In this document: piece by piece, positions 6,596-14,421 of the stretch
How the letters are laid out: every line of letters starts with the position of its first letter
How positions within the stretch are numbered: the stretch's first letter is position 1
Source of the DNA: a virus
IMG/VR virus record: IMGVR_UViG_3300018083_000042
Span: 1-49,769 of that record
DNA length: 49,769 nucleotides
Direction: 5' to 3' (one strand)
Made by a program: the position numbers and the translations under genes
The notes under the pieces: generated by a model
The model's input: only the letters and a program-made list of their open reading frames with translations
Database searches by the model: none
Told to the model about the DNA's origin: nothing

Positions 6596-8597
6596 GCCAC
6601 CGCCGTTCCCGCAGCCAGCGTGCCAGGAAGGGCAGGCGACGTGCTGCTGGCACCAGCCGCCCGGCAACGAGCCGCTCTTCGCGTGCCCGGCGCCGAACGT
6701 CCCAGGCGGCGTCGTGAACGTCGCGGGCGGCCCCGCGCAGTGCCCCGCTCCTGGCTGCGGCTCGACGCCCCCGCCGACGTGCCCTGACGGGCAGGTGATG
6801 CAGGACGGCGTCTGCGTGCCGAAGCCTCCCCCGCAGCCGGGCGAGGTCCCGGCGATCGGCGTCGCGGTCGGCGATGGCACGGGACTCCTGCGCATTCACC
6901 AGAACCAGTACGTGAAGCTCAACGACCCGGCCGGCACGCGCTTCAACGTGTTCGGCTGCGTCGCGTGCTGCGATGCGTGGGGCAAGGTTCAGAACCAGCT
7001 GTGGCCGGGCGTGAGCCCTGGATTCATCGACGCGTGCGGCGCGTACGGTGGCAACCTCTACCACTGGCGCATGGGGCCGTGGGGCGTCTGGTGCGCCGAC
7101 GGCGACACGTGCGGCGAGACGGACTGGTGGGGGATCGGCGGCCCGTACCTGAACGGCACCGAAGCGCCTTCGCGCGGCGATGGCTCGCTCCAGTGGAACC
7201 CGAAGTTTTGGGAGACGTTCAGGCAGTCGCTGTTCTACGCTGGCGGTTGGGGAGCGGCGCCCTACGGGCACCCGAAGCGCTACGTCGAGGTCGTCGTCAA
7301 TGACACGTGGTACATCAAGCACTGCGAGTGGAAGGACGGCGTTGAGTGCGTGTGGCCTCAGAGCGAGATCCACGCGGCCTTCGTCGGCGAGCGCTCGCCG
7401 CAGCAGGAGCGGCTGATCCGCAAGGTGGTCGCCGAGTCGTGTGACATGGACAATGTGATCTACGCCACGGGGAACGAGGAGGACGAGGTTCCGGCGGGCG
7501 GCTCGCTCTACCAGTGGTACGTGACGATCGTTCGCGACGAGGAAACGAAGTGCGCGACGAAGAAAGTCCACCTGATCGGGACCGGGAGCAGCAAGAGCGG
7601 CATCGCAGCCGACTACTCGATCACGCACGCGAACGCGCCAGTGACCGGACCCTGCAACGGGCGCCTGTGTATGAACAACGAGCACAACCCCGAAAAGGAA
7701 GTGGCCGAGGAAGCCTTCCGTTTCCAGAAGGCGCTCGACGCCGGTCAGGCCTACCACGCGTGGCGCGCTGGCGCGAAGGACGCGAAGTGGGAGGAGCGCC
7801 TCAGCGTGTTCCGCGACATCTTCAACGGCGGCGGGTCAAACGCATGCTTTGCCCCGCCGAGCGAGCCGGCCGACGATTGGGAATGGCACGATCGCACGTA
7901 CCGCTCGGCCGAGACGAAGATCACGGAAGCGGTCGAGAACGCGAAGCGCACCGTCGGCAACCCGTGCGGGCAGATGGGGCCGAGCGACACGTGGATCGAT
8001 CCAGAAGCCGCGTTCGGCAAGCAGTTCGAAACGATCGCGGCCGTGGCCGAGCAGGTACGCGCGCAGGGCTTCTGCGCGAGCGGGCCCTGGGGCGACGCGC
8101 TCGCCGTCACGCGCAAGGACGGGCTAATCGAGGAGCGGCACATCGTCGCCTTCGGAACGGGGTGCTTCACGAGCGATCCAGAGGTCAACCCCAAGAGCTA
8201 CTGGCGATGGCTGAAGGGCATGCCACCGCAGCCGCCAGCCGAGGGCGCCTGCACGAACCCCGACCCGATCCCGATTGCAAAGTTCAACGTGAAGGAGCAC
8301 ACGAAGGGGCCTAACAAGACCGTCGTCGACTCGACGCCGATCGTCCGCAGCGCATCCTACTGCGCGTCGATCGGCTTCACGGACGGGCGCGGCGAGTGCC
8401 CTGTGCGCATGGAGGGCGACCCTGCGCGGCCGACGTGCGAGGCGCAGGTCGTCGGCGTGCCGCAGTGGACCGGCCCTGGCGCCGTGAGCGCCGAGAACGC
8501 GTATCAGTACTGGGTGCCGCGAGGCGTGCTCGGCACGGCGACCGTTTGCACGTCGACAGCGCCGAAGGTCTGCGGTAGCGTTGAGATGACGCCGTAG
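6516..8597 (+). CDS. Large lipoprotein, glycoside-hydrolase-like
   Basis: 693 residues. ATG 6516 follows GCGAAGGAGGA and begins a lipoprotein signal with lipobox LVSAC (C17). A Pro/Cys-rich stalk (about 18-120) precedes a domain that looks like a TIM-barrel glycoside hydrolase of the GH5/clan A type: YHWRMGPWGVW early, VNDTWYIKH, then YATGNEED near residue 317 with an NE pair at the acid/base position, and CMNNEHNP near 385 as a possible nucleophile strand. Many cysteines suggest disulfides. If lipidated it would sit in the host envelope; alternatively it is a virion enzyme. The hydrolase call is fold-level inference. Confidence 0.6.
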   Translation: MRRAWLLLPTILLVSACTVNPKPKPPEPPPFPQPACQEGQATCCWHQPPGNEPLFACPAPNVPGGVVNVAGGPAQCPAPGCGSTPPPTCPDGQVMQDGVCVPKPPPQPGEVPAIGVAVGDGTGLLRIHQNQYVKLNDPAGTRFNVFGCVACCDAWGKVQNQLWPGVSPGFIDACGAYGGNLYHWRMGPWGVWCADGDTCGETDWWGIGGPYLNGTEAPSRGDGSLQWNPKFWETFRQSLFYAGGWGAAPYGHPKRYVEVVVNDTWYIKHCEWKDGVECVWPQSEIHAAFVGERSPQQERLIRKVVAESCDMDNVIYATGNEEDEVPAGGSLYQWYVTIVRDEETKCATKKVHLIGTGSSKSGIAADYSITHANAPVTGPCNGRLCMNNEHNPEKEVAEEAFRFQKALDAGQAYHAWRAGAKDAKWEERLSVFRDIFNGGGSNACFAPPSEPADDWEWHDRTYRSAETKITEAVENAKRTVGNPCGQMGPSDTWIDPEAAFGKQFETIAAVAEQVRAQGFCASGPWGDALAVTRKDGLIEERHIVAFGTGCFTSDPEVNPKSYWRWLKGMPPQPPAEGACTNPDPIPIAKFNVKEHTKGPNKTVVDSTPIVRSASYCASIGFTDGRGECPVRMEGDPARPTCEAQVVGVPQWTGPGAVSAENAYQYWVPRGVLGTATVCTSTAPKVCGSVEMTP

Positions 8598-8605
8598 GAG
8601 GAACC

Positions 8606-8722
8606 ATGATTCCCACGACAGCGATCGGTTTCCTGTACCTGCTGCTGGCAGCCATCACCGTCGGCTTCGGCTTGGGATGCGGAGCCTACATCTGGAGCCA
8701 GATCGTTCGTCCGCGACCGTAG
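8606..8722 (+). CDS. Small single-pass membrane protein, 38 aa
   Basis: ATG 8606 has a near-perfect ribosome site (TAGGAGGAACC), which makes this short frame credible. Residues 7-33 form one hydrophobic segment, followed by a short basic tail (VRPRP). It stands between two lipoprotein genes and upstream of a lysin-like gene, so a holin-type role is possible, but size and composition alone cannot show that. Confidence 0.6.
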   Translation: MIPTTAIGFLYLLLAAITVGFGLGCGAYIWSQIVRPRP

Positions 8723-8738
8723 ACAAAAGGAGGCCGTG

Positions 8739-9005
8739 ATGAAGAGAAGCATGCTCGCCGTTGCCGTGCTGTTGCTCTCGACCGCGTGCGCGACGATGCC
8801 GGCGAACGCTGGCAAGGCGCTCGCCATCGCGTGTCAGGGCTGCGCCGTGTTGCAGTCTACTGGCGCGTGCGTCAATCAGCCGCCGCCCACCGAGTCGGGC
8901 GGGACCGTTCAGGTGCCCACGTGCGAAGCAGGCAAGGAGCCGTGGGTCGTGAACTTCGACGCCGTGATCGACAAGAGGGAAGCGCCGAAGATCGAGTGCC
9001 GCTGA
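8739..9005 (+). CDS. Small lipoprotein
   Basis: 88 residues. AAAAGGAGG upstream is better spaced to ATG 8739 than to the GTG at 8736. Signal ends in lipobox LSTAC (C17), so a mature lipoprotein of about 72 residues with five more cysteines is expected. Being a short lipoprotein close to a lysin gene, an outer-membrane spanin is one option, although the cysteine content and lack of a Pro-rich stretch are not typical. Otherwise unknown. Confidence 0.75.
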   Translation: MKRSMLAVAVLLLSTACATMPANAGKALAIACQGCAVLQSTGACVNQPPPTESGGTVQVPTCEAGKEPWVVNFDAVIDKREAPKIECR

Positions 9006-9009
9006 CGCG

Positions 9010-9345
9010 ATGGTGTTGGCGGCTGTCGTTCGGGACTACGTTGTCGCGGGCACGGCGACCGACGGCAGCGAGATCCGCAAGTTCGCCGACCAGAACATCC
9101 AGGCTCAGATCGACCGCGTGCTCGCCAGCGCGCCAGCGGGCACGAAGGCAGGGATCATCCTGTACGCGAACGCGAGCGGCGAGGTGAAGGCAGGCATGTT
9201 CGGCAAGAAGGACGTCAAGCTCCCCGGCTTCCTCGGCGCGATCGGCTGGACCGAAGGCGTCTTCACGTACGGTGGGACGCTCACGTACGACTATCGCAAT
9301 AAGGATCTGCGCGGCGAAGCGCAGGCCGCGATCTGGTTCAAGTGA
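9010..9345 (+). CDS. Hypothetical protein, 111 aa
   Basis: ATG 9010 follows the preceding stop by four bases; the ribosome site is weak, suggesting coupling. The first half looks helical (ADQNIQAQIDRVLASAP), the second is glycine- and tyrosine-rich with alternating beta strands (FTYGGTLTYDYRNKDLRGEAQAAIWFK is the C-terminal region, at 9268-9342). No signal peptide by eye. Family not recognised. GTGA overlap with the next gene. Confidence 0.7.
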   Translation: MVLAAVVRDYVVAGTATDGSEIRKFADQNIQAQIDRVLASAPAGTKAGIILYANASGEVKAGMFGKKDVKLPGFLGAIGWTEGVFTYGGTLTYDYRNKDLRGEAQAAIWFK

Positions 9346-9473
9346 AGCGACACGAGCACGTCGACACTCCCTTCTGGCGCGCGCGCGCGGAGGCGTTGAG
9401 GCGCGAGCGCCTTCGCGTGCTCGCCTGGATCGGCAGGCTCAACAAGCGGCGCCGGAAGCAGAAAGCGCCGTGA
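9342..9473 (+). CDS. Small, strongly basic peptide, 43 aa
   Basis: GTG 9342 overlaps the preceding stop (GTGA) and its own stop overlaps the GTG of the lysin gene (GTGA at 9470-9473). The peptide is one Arg-rich amphipathic helix (residues 13-41). The double overlap supports translation. Function unknown; it could couple lysin expression or be a small nucleic-acid or membrane-active peptide. Confidence 0.5.
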   Translation: MKRHEHVDTPFWRARAEALRRERLRVLAWIGRLNKRRRKQKAP

Positions 9474-9952
9474 ACGTCTCAGCCTACTGGCTCGCCGAGC
9501 GCTTCACGGGCCTGCGGGAAGTCGCCGGCCCCGTGTCGAACGCTCAGGTCTTGGCGATGCTGCGCCTCGACCGCTCCGACGTACAGGACGACGAGACGCC
9601 GTGGTGCTCGGCGTTCGTCAACTACGTCTGCTGGCTCCTACGTTTGCCGCGCTCGCACAGCCTCGCCGCGCGCTCCTGGCTCGGTATGGGGCGCGCCGTC
9701 GAACTCGACTACGCGCGCACGGGCTTCGACGTCGTGGTCCTGAATCGCGGCTTGGGACAGCAGCCGGGCCCGGAAGTTCTTGACGCGCCGGGGCATGTCG
9801 GGTTCTACTCCAGCATCGAAGAAGACGAGCCGACGATCGGTGCTCCTGGCCCACGAATCTGGCTGCTCGGCGGGAATCAAGGCAACGCCGTCACGCTCGC
9901 CTCCTTCGATTCGTCGCGCGTGCTTGGCGTGCGCCGTCTGCGGGAAGAGTAG
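9470..9952 (+). CDS. CHAP/NlpC-like peptidase (TIGR02594-type), probable lysin
   Basis: 160 residues from GTG 9470. The family pattern is clear: DETPWCSAFVNYV with catalytic C46, ARSWLGMG, DVVVLNRG, GHVGFY with H109, and LLGGNQGNAV with N136, followed by the usual VLGVRRL end. Cys/His peptidases or amidases of this type cleave peptidoglycan stem peptides or cross-bridges. No signal peptide and no wall-binding domain, so release would need a holin; several small membrane genes nearby are candidates. A virion-associated tail lysin is the alternative. Confidence 0.8.
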   Translation: MNVSAYWLAERFTGLREVAGPVSNAQVLAMLRLDRSDVQDDETPWCSAFVNYVCWLLRLPRSHSLAARSWLGMGRAVELDYARTGFDVVVLNRGLGQQPGPEVLDAPGHVGFYSSIEEDEPTIGAPGPRIWLLGGNQGNAVTLASFDSSRVLGVRRLREE

Positions 9953-9960
9953 GGGGAATC

Positions 9961-10173
9961 ATGGCGGCAATCACAGGCAACAAGGGCAAGGGGATGCCGG
10001 CGCGCATGCGCGCGATCGAGGTCGCGGCGGGCATCACGTCGGCGACGACGCGCAGCGATCGCCAGCCGATGGAGCGGAGGTTGCGGGCGGCCGAGGTCGC
10101 CGGCAGCATCACCATCAACGTCAAGCTCGGTCTGCTGACGCGACTGACGGCTCTCGAAGCGCACGTCTGGTGA
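9961..10173 (+). CDS. Hypothetical protein, 70 aa
   Basis: ATG 9961 with AGTAGGGGGAAT upstream. Rich in Ala, Arg, Thr and Met; no cysteine, no membrane segment. The two halves both contain an Arg-then-AxEVAxxI pattern (RAIEVAAGIT and RAAEVAGSIT), suggesting an internal duplication of about 30 residues. No family recognised. Confidence 0.65.
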   Translation: MAAITGNKGKGMPARMRAIEVAAGITSATTRSDRQPMERRLRAAEVAGSITINVKLGLLTRLTALEAHVW

Positions 10174-10177
10174 GCGC

Positions 10178-10315
10178 GTGGCCGTAGCGCGCTGCAAGCT
10201 GTGCATGCACCCGGTCTCCGACCACAGCGGCCCTCACGGCCGCTGCCTCGCCCTCGTGCACGACAGCCTCGGCGCTCAGCGTACCTGCCCCTGCCACATC
10301 GAAAAGGGCGGGTGA
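10178..10315 (+). CDS. Small zinc-finger-like protein, 45 aa
   Basis: GTG 10178 to TGA 10313-10315. Pattern CKLCMHPVSDHSGPHGRCL followed by RTCPCHIEKGG: paired cysteines and histidines that could bind one or two zinc ions. It is very short but the codon bias and the ordered Cys/His spacing argue for a real gene. Followed by a 41-base gap before the spike-base-like gene. Confidence 0.55.
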   Translation: MAVARCKLCMHPVSDHSGPHGRCLALVHDSLGAQRTCPCHIEKGG

Positions 10316-10356
10316 TGCGGTAAAGGATCGCCTCCGTTGGGGGCGAAGGAGGAGTG

Positions 10357-10707
10357 ATGAAGTTGAAGAGGCTGTTCCTGAGTGCAGCCCTGTTCCTCGG
10401 CGCCCTGGCGATCCTCGATATGGGCGACGCGCTGCGCCACGACGTCGAAGCGCAGCCCGAGCTCCACGAGCCCAACAGCAGCATCGCCCCCTACGCCGAA
10501 GCCGTCGCGCTCGTCGAGAACGACACGACCTTGATCTCTCCTCCCTGCCGCGCCATGTACGTGAGCACGGTGGGCGACGTCGTGGTCGACATGCAGCGCA
10601 CGGGGACGAGCATCACCTTCACGGCGGTCCCGGCTGGCGTAACGCTGCCGATTCGCTTCAAACGGTTCAAGGTGGCTTCGACAGCGACGGGCGTCTGCCT
10701 CTATTGA
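10357..10707 (+). CDS. Spike-base-like protein with signal peptide
   Basis: 116 residues; GAAGGAGGAG fits ATG 10357 better than the GTG at 10354. The C-terminal region reads RAMYVSTVGDVVVDM, then ITFTAVPAGVTLPIRFKR, then ATGVCLY, which closely matches the short beta protein called spike base in gene transfer agents and phages (RCAP_rcc01079 type). Family members normally have no export signal; here a hydrophobic N-terminus (LFLSAALFLGALAIL) and a possible VEA-Q cleavage site precede the domain. It starts the fibre-like gene block. Confidence 0.7.
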   Translation: MKLKRLFLSAALFLGALAILDMGDALRHDVEAQPELHEPNSSIAPYAEAVALVENDTTLISPPCRAMYVSTVGDVVVDMQRTGTSITFTAVPAGVTLPIRFKRFKVASTATGVCLY

Positions 10708-10712
10708 CGGCG

Positions 10713-13103
10713 ATGCGCAAGTTCACCTCGATCCTCCTCGCCATCGCTCTCGCGCTCATCGGCTGCCAAGCGCTGGCGCAGCAGACTGGCAACGCGACCA
10801 TCACGTACTACCCGAGCGATCCTTCCGGCGGCTGCTCGAAGTACCGGCTGTGGTGGAACACCACGAGCAACGTGCTGTGGGTTTGCGAAGGCAACGGCGC
10901 GTGGGTGTCGACAGGCGCAGGTGGGAGCGGAGTTCCCACGTTCCCGCTGCTCGCTACGTGCGGCACGACCGACGCGCCGAACTACGCGCTCGGCAACGCC
11001 GAGATGGGAACGTACTGCACGGCGGTTGACGGCTCGCTCGTGATTCAGAACCGCGACTCGACGCCGAACTCCCTCGGGCGCGCACGCCTCACGCTCGGCG
11101 TCGAGCAATTCTCGCTGAACGCCACGCGATCAGAGGACGTCAACCACAACGGCAACATCCAGTGCTTCGACGAGAGCGGGCCGACCATGACGTGCCGCAT
11201 CGACGCGACCGACGCGGCGGGAACAGGCACCTACGGGTTCACCAGCGGTGCGTTCACGCTCAACACCAAAATCCTGTCGCCGGACGGCGCTGACTCGCTC
11301 CCGAGCTACAGCTTCAGCAACTGCCCAGAGTGCGGCATCAACTTCAGCTTGAACGCCGGGAATCCCTACATCAGGTTCAACAGCGACCCGGCTTCTGGCC
11401 TGAACGCTGTCGGCGGCGACCTGAGCTTGACGGCAGGTGCTGGGACCGGGACTGGGCGAGCAGGTTGGATCAGGGGGCAGATCGCCGTCCCTTCGGCCAC
11501 GTCGTCGAGCACGCCGCAGGCACTTCAGAACGCCTTCATCTTGTCTGGAACCGACGGAGCAGTGTCGATCGGGCAGATCAACGTCGAAGGCACGCCTGGC
11601 GCAGGGACGTACTCCGCTCCATCCAGGGCTACCGGCATCAGCAATAGTGCCGGCGGGGACCTAAGCCTGAACGGCGGTGTTGGAACAGGTTCAGGCAGCG
11701 GAGGATCGATCAGGCTCAAGGTCGCGCCAGCAGGCGGCAGCGGGTCGACACAGAACGCACTCCAGAACGCCATCGTCATCAGCGGCGCTTCGACGCCCAC
11801 CATCACGACGAGTTATCAGATCCTCGCGCCGGATGGTTCGAAGACAGCGTCAAGCTATGCGTTCGCGACTGCTACGAATGCTGGCTGGTCCTATGACCCG
11901 TTCGCGCCTGGCTATCTCGTTGGAACCGGTCGCTACGGTAGCGGCACAGATGCGACCGGTGGGAATATCCAGCTCGCCGCCGGAAGAAGCACGGGGACCG
12001 GTGTCGGGGGAAGCATCGAGTTGGTGGTCTCTCCTCCAGGAGCCTCGTCCGGCTCGTCTCTGAACGCCCATCAGAGCGTGGCTTTCTTCCGGTACGACAA
12101 CGCCATCACTATCGGTGGCATGAACACGGTAGGCGCGCCGGGCACTGCAAGCCTGCAGGGCAGCAACCGCGCAACAGGCCAGACAGACGGCGCTGGCGGC
12201 GACACGTGGCTCAGAGGTGGCACAGGCACCGGAACCGGGGCGGGCGGGAATGTGACGCTCTGGATTGCGCCTCCTGCTGCAACGACAGGCACTTCGCAGC
12301 ACAGCTTTTTCGCAGCCGCCACATTCAGTGGCGCCAACGCGAGCGTTGTGCTGGGCGGCGTGGATGCACCGACCGGTGGAACGAGTTCATTAACAGGAGC
12401 TGGCTCGACTGGAAGCAACGTAGCGGGAGGCGCGCTCAACATCGTCGGTGGTCGCGCCACGAACGGCAACGCCAACGGTGGCGACGTGACGCTGGTGGGC
12501 GGGACGCCCGTGGGCAGCGGAGTCGCCGGCCGGATCATCATTCCGAACGGCACCGCTGCGAACCCTGGCGTCGTCTTCGCTGGCGCGCTGACCACCGGCT
12601 TCTACAGCAACAGCGGCATCGGCTTCTCGGTCTCGGGAACAGCGGTCGGACGGTGGGACGCGAACGCGCTGGCTATCGGATCCACGCTCGATGCCGGCTG
12701 GCGCCGCGCGAACACCAACACGCTGCGCGCGACAGATGGTGCGCAGGGCTTCGGATACGTCATAGGTGGACAGCCGACGTTCCAGCTGACAGCCAGCTCT
12801 ACGGCAGCGACGCAAACCGACGGTGGCCTGCTGTACCACAACAACGGTCAGGGGGCGACGCGCACGGTGACGCTGGTCGACAACCCGGCCGCGGGAACCT
12901 GCTATGACTTCGTGGTCCTGGCAGCGCAGAGCTTGACGATCACCCCGGGGGCCGGCGAGACGTTTCGCGACGTGGCTGCTACGGGCAGCACCCAGATCAC
13001 GAGCAACACGGTCGGCTCGGCGATGCGTCTCTGCGCGGTGGCCGGCGGCAGCACTTCGGCGTGGATCGTGATGTGGAAGAACGGGACGTGGACGATCTCG
13101 TAG
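10713..13103 (+). CDS. Large Gly-rich fibre-like protein with signal peptide
   Basis: 796 residues from ATG 10713 (a TTG at 10704 in frame is the alternative). N-terminus is a signal peptide with cleavage at LAQ or a lipobox-like LIGC. Residues about 22-67 form a domain (TGNATITYYPSDPSGGCS ... LWWNTT ... LWVCEG) that recurs in the next gene. The body has at least four imperfect repeats of the type GGDLSLxxGxGTGxGxGGxI, as in beta-solenoid or triple-beta-helix fibre shafts. The C-terminal 150 residues look like a trimeric tip. Likely receptor-binding or decoration fibre; export signal is unexplained. Confidence 0.75.
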   Translation: MRKFTSILLAIALALIGCQALAQQTGNATITYYPSDPSGGCSKYRLWWNTTSNVLWVCEGNGAWVSTGAGGSGVPTFPLLATCGTTDAPNYALGNAEMGTYCTAVDGSLVIQNRDSTPNSLGRARLTLGVEQFSLNATRSEDVNHNGNIQCFDESGPTMTCRIDATDAAGTGTYGFTSGAFTLNTKILSPDGADSLPSYSFSNCPECGINFSLNAGNPYIRFNSDPASGLNAVGGDLSLTAGAGTGTGRAGWIRGQIAVPSATSSSTPQALQNAFILSGTDGAVSIGQINVEGTPGAGTYSAPSRATGISNSAGGDLSLNGGVGTGSGSGGSIRLKVAPAGGSGSTQNALQNAIVISGASTPTITTSYQILAPDGSKTASSYAFATATNAGWSYDPFAPGYLVGTGRYGSGTDATGGNIQLAAGRSTGTGVGGSIELVVSPPGASSGSSLNAHQSVAFFRYDNAITIGGMNTVGAPGTASLQGSNRATGQTDGAGGDTWLRGGTGTGTGAGGNVTLWIAPPAATTGTSQHSFFAAATFSGANASVVLGGVDAPTGGTSSLTGAGSTGSNVAGGALNIVGGRATNGNANGGDVTLVGGTPVGSGVAGRIIIPNGTAANPGVVFAGALTTGFYSNSGIGFSVSGTAVGRWDANALAIGSTLDAGWRRANTNTLRATDGAQGFGYVIGGQPTFQLTASSTAATQTDGGLLYHNNGQGATRTVTLVDNPAAGTCYDFVVLAAQSLTITPGAGETFRDVAATGSTQITSNTVGSAMRLCAVAGGSTSAWIVMWKNGTWTIS

Positions 13104-13113
13104 GAGGCAAATC

Positions 13114-14421
13114 GTGAAGCGACTGGCAGCACAGGCTATCCTTCTTGTCGCGCTCTTCGTGCCGGCGCTCGCGAGCGCGCAGCCATTGAAGACCGGCAAC
13201 GCGACGGTGACGTACTCACCGATCGACCCGACTGGCGGCTGCTCAAACTATCGACTCTGGTGGAACACGACGGACAACACGCTGTGGATCTGCGAGAGCG
13301 GTGCGTGGCTCGCCGCAAGCAGCGTGGGTGGAGGAGCCTGGGGCGGGATCACCGGCTCGCTGCCGACCCAGGCCGATCTGCAGGCCGCGCTGGATAGCAA
13401 GATCAACGATCCAGGCGGCGGCAACGGCGTCCTGGCGCGTACTGGTACCGGGACGGTGGTGGCGCGCACGATCACAGCGGGCGACGGGCAGAGTTGCGTG
13501 AACGGCAACGGCGTCGCGGGGAACCCCACGTGCTCTGTCGACGCGAGCGTAGGGCGCAAGGGCTCTGGTGCCGGCGCGCCCCCGGGCGACTGCGGCAACA
13601 CCGGCGACGCCTACCAAGTCGGCGACACCTACATGAACACCCTCACCACGACGTTGAACGTGTGCGAGGCGCCTGACCAGTGGGTGCCGATCAATCGCGG
13701 GCGCGGCGGGATCCTCCACATCGACGACTTCCTGACCGGCAGCATCACGACGCCGAACATCGGCGAGATGGGCTGGTCTCTCGGGGTCATTGGAGGTGGC
13801 ATCACCACGGTTTCGAGCGGCACGTCCACCGACAACCACCCAGGGGTTCTGAATCTTCAAGAGAGCACGCTCAACGATGGCGGCGTATTCACAGGCTCTC
13901 GAATGTCGCTGTCGTCTGCTGACTTCGCAGGCAAGGACTGGGGCTTCGAGTTCGAGCTGCAATCCGTGACCGCAGTTACGACTGTCGGCATGTGGGTCGG
14001 TCTGATGAGCGGGGCCAGCCCGCTGTCTACGGCGGGAGCGGTCCACGCGGTCTATAACACCGCCGTCGGGCACGCTACCTGGCAGTGCTCGATGTGCGAC
14101 TCAGCGACGACGGGATGCCAGAGCGCGGGCGACGACACGAACCAGAAGACCACCGTCAGCACGCAGACTCCTTCGGCTGCGAGCTACGACCGCATCGCGA
14201 TCTGGCACAGGAACAACGGCGTCGGCGGGATCTCGACGTTCTATTGTGCGGTCAATGGAGAGACGCCGAGGACGTGGTGTGCGTCAGACTGCGACGAGAC
14301 GGCCTCCGAGTTGCCTGCGGCCGTGATGTTTCCGTATGTAGCTGTGCAGGATCAAGTCTCTGGCGCGCGAAACTTCAACCTCGACTGGGCACGCTTTTGG
14401 GTGACGGGTCTCGCGCGATGA
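13114..14421 (+). CDS. Second fibre-like protein with shared N-terminal domain
   Basis: 435 residues from GTG 13114 with TAGGAGGCAA upstream. Signal peptide ends ASA-Q at about residue 22. Residues 26-70 repeat the TGNATVTYSPIDPTGGCS ... LWWNTT ... LWICES domain of the gene before it. Then come a small beta domain, a linker, and a C-terminal beta-sandwich-like part (about 200-435) with the look of a concanavalin-type lectin/laminarinase fold (WGFEFELQSV, MWVGLMSG, DRIAIWHRNN, LDWARFWV). Probably carbohydrate-binding. The stop overlaps the next ATG. Confidence 0.7.
   Translation: MKRLAAQAILLVALFVPALASAQPLKTGNATVTYSPIDPTGGCSNYRLWWNTTDNTLWICESGAWLAASSVGGGAWGGITGSLPTQADLQAALDSKINDPGGGNGVLARTGTGTVVARTITAGDGQSCVNGNGVAGNPTCSVDASVGRKGSGAGAPPGDCGNTGDAYQVGDTYMNTLTTTLNVCEAPDQWVPINRGRGGILHIDDFLTGSITTPNIGEMGWSLGVIGGGITTVSSGTSTDNHPGVLNLQESTLNDGGVFTGSRMSLSSADFAGKDWGFEFELQSVTAVTTVGMWVGLMSGASPLSTAGAVHAVYNTAVGHATWQCSMCDSATTGCQSAGDDTNQKTTVSTQTPSAASYDRIAIWHRNNGVGGISTFYCAVNGETPRTWCASDCDETASELPAAVMFPYVAVQDQVSGARNFNLDWARFWVTGLAR

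Noticed and set aside
6354-7757. Reverse-strand open frame of 467 codons
   Set aside because: Antisense to a lipoprotein gene with signal, motifs and good ribosome site; its Arg/Ala/Val/Asp-rich composition is the usual artefact of G/C-rich third positions. The same holds for long reverse frames at 2501-3463, 23343-24455, 34963-35979 and 36054-37256.
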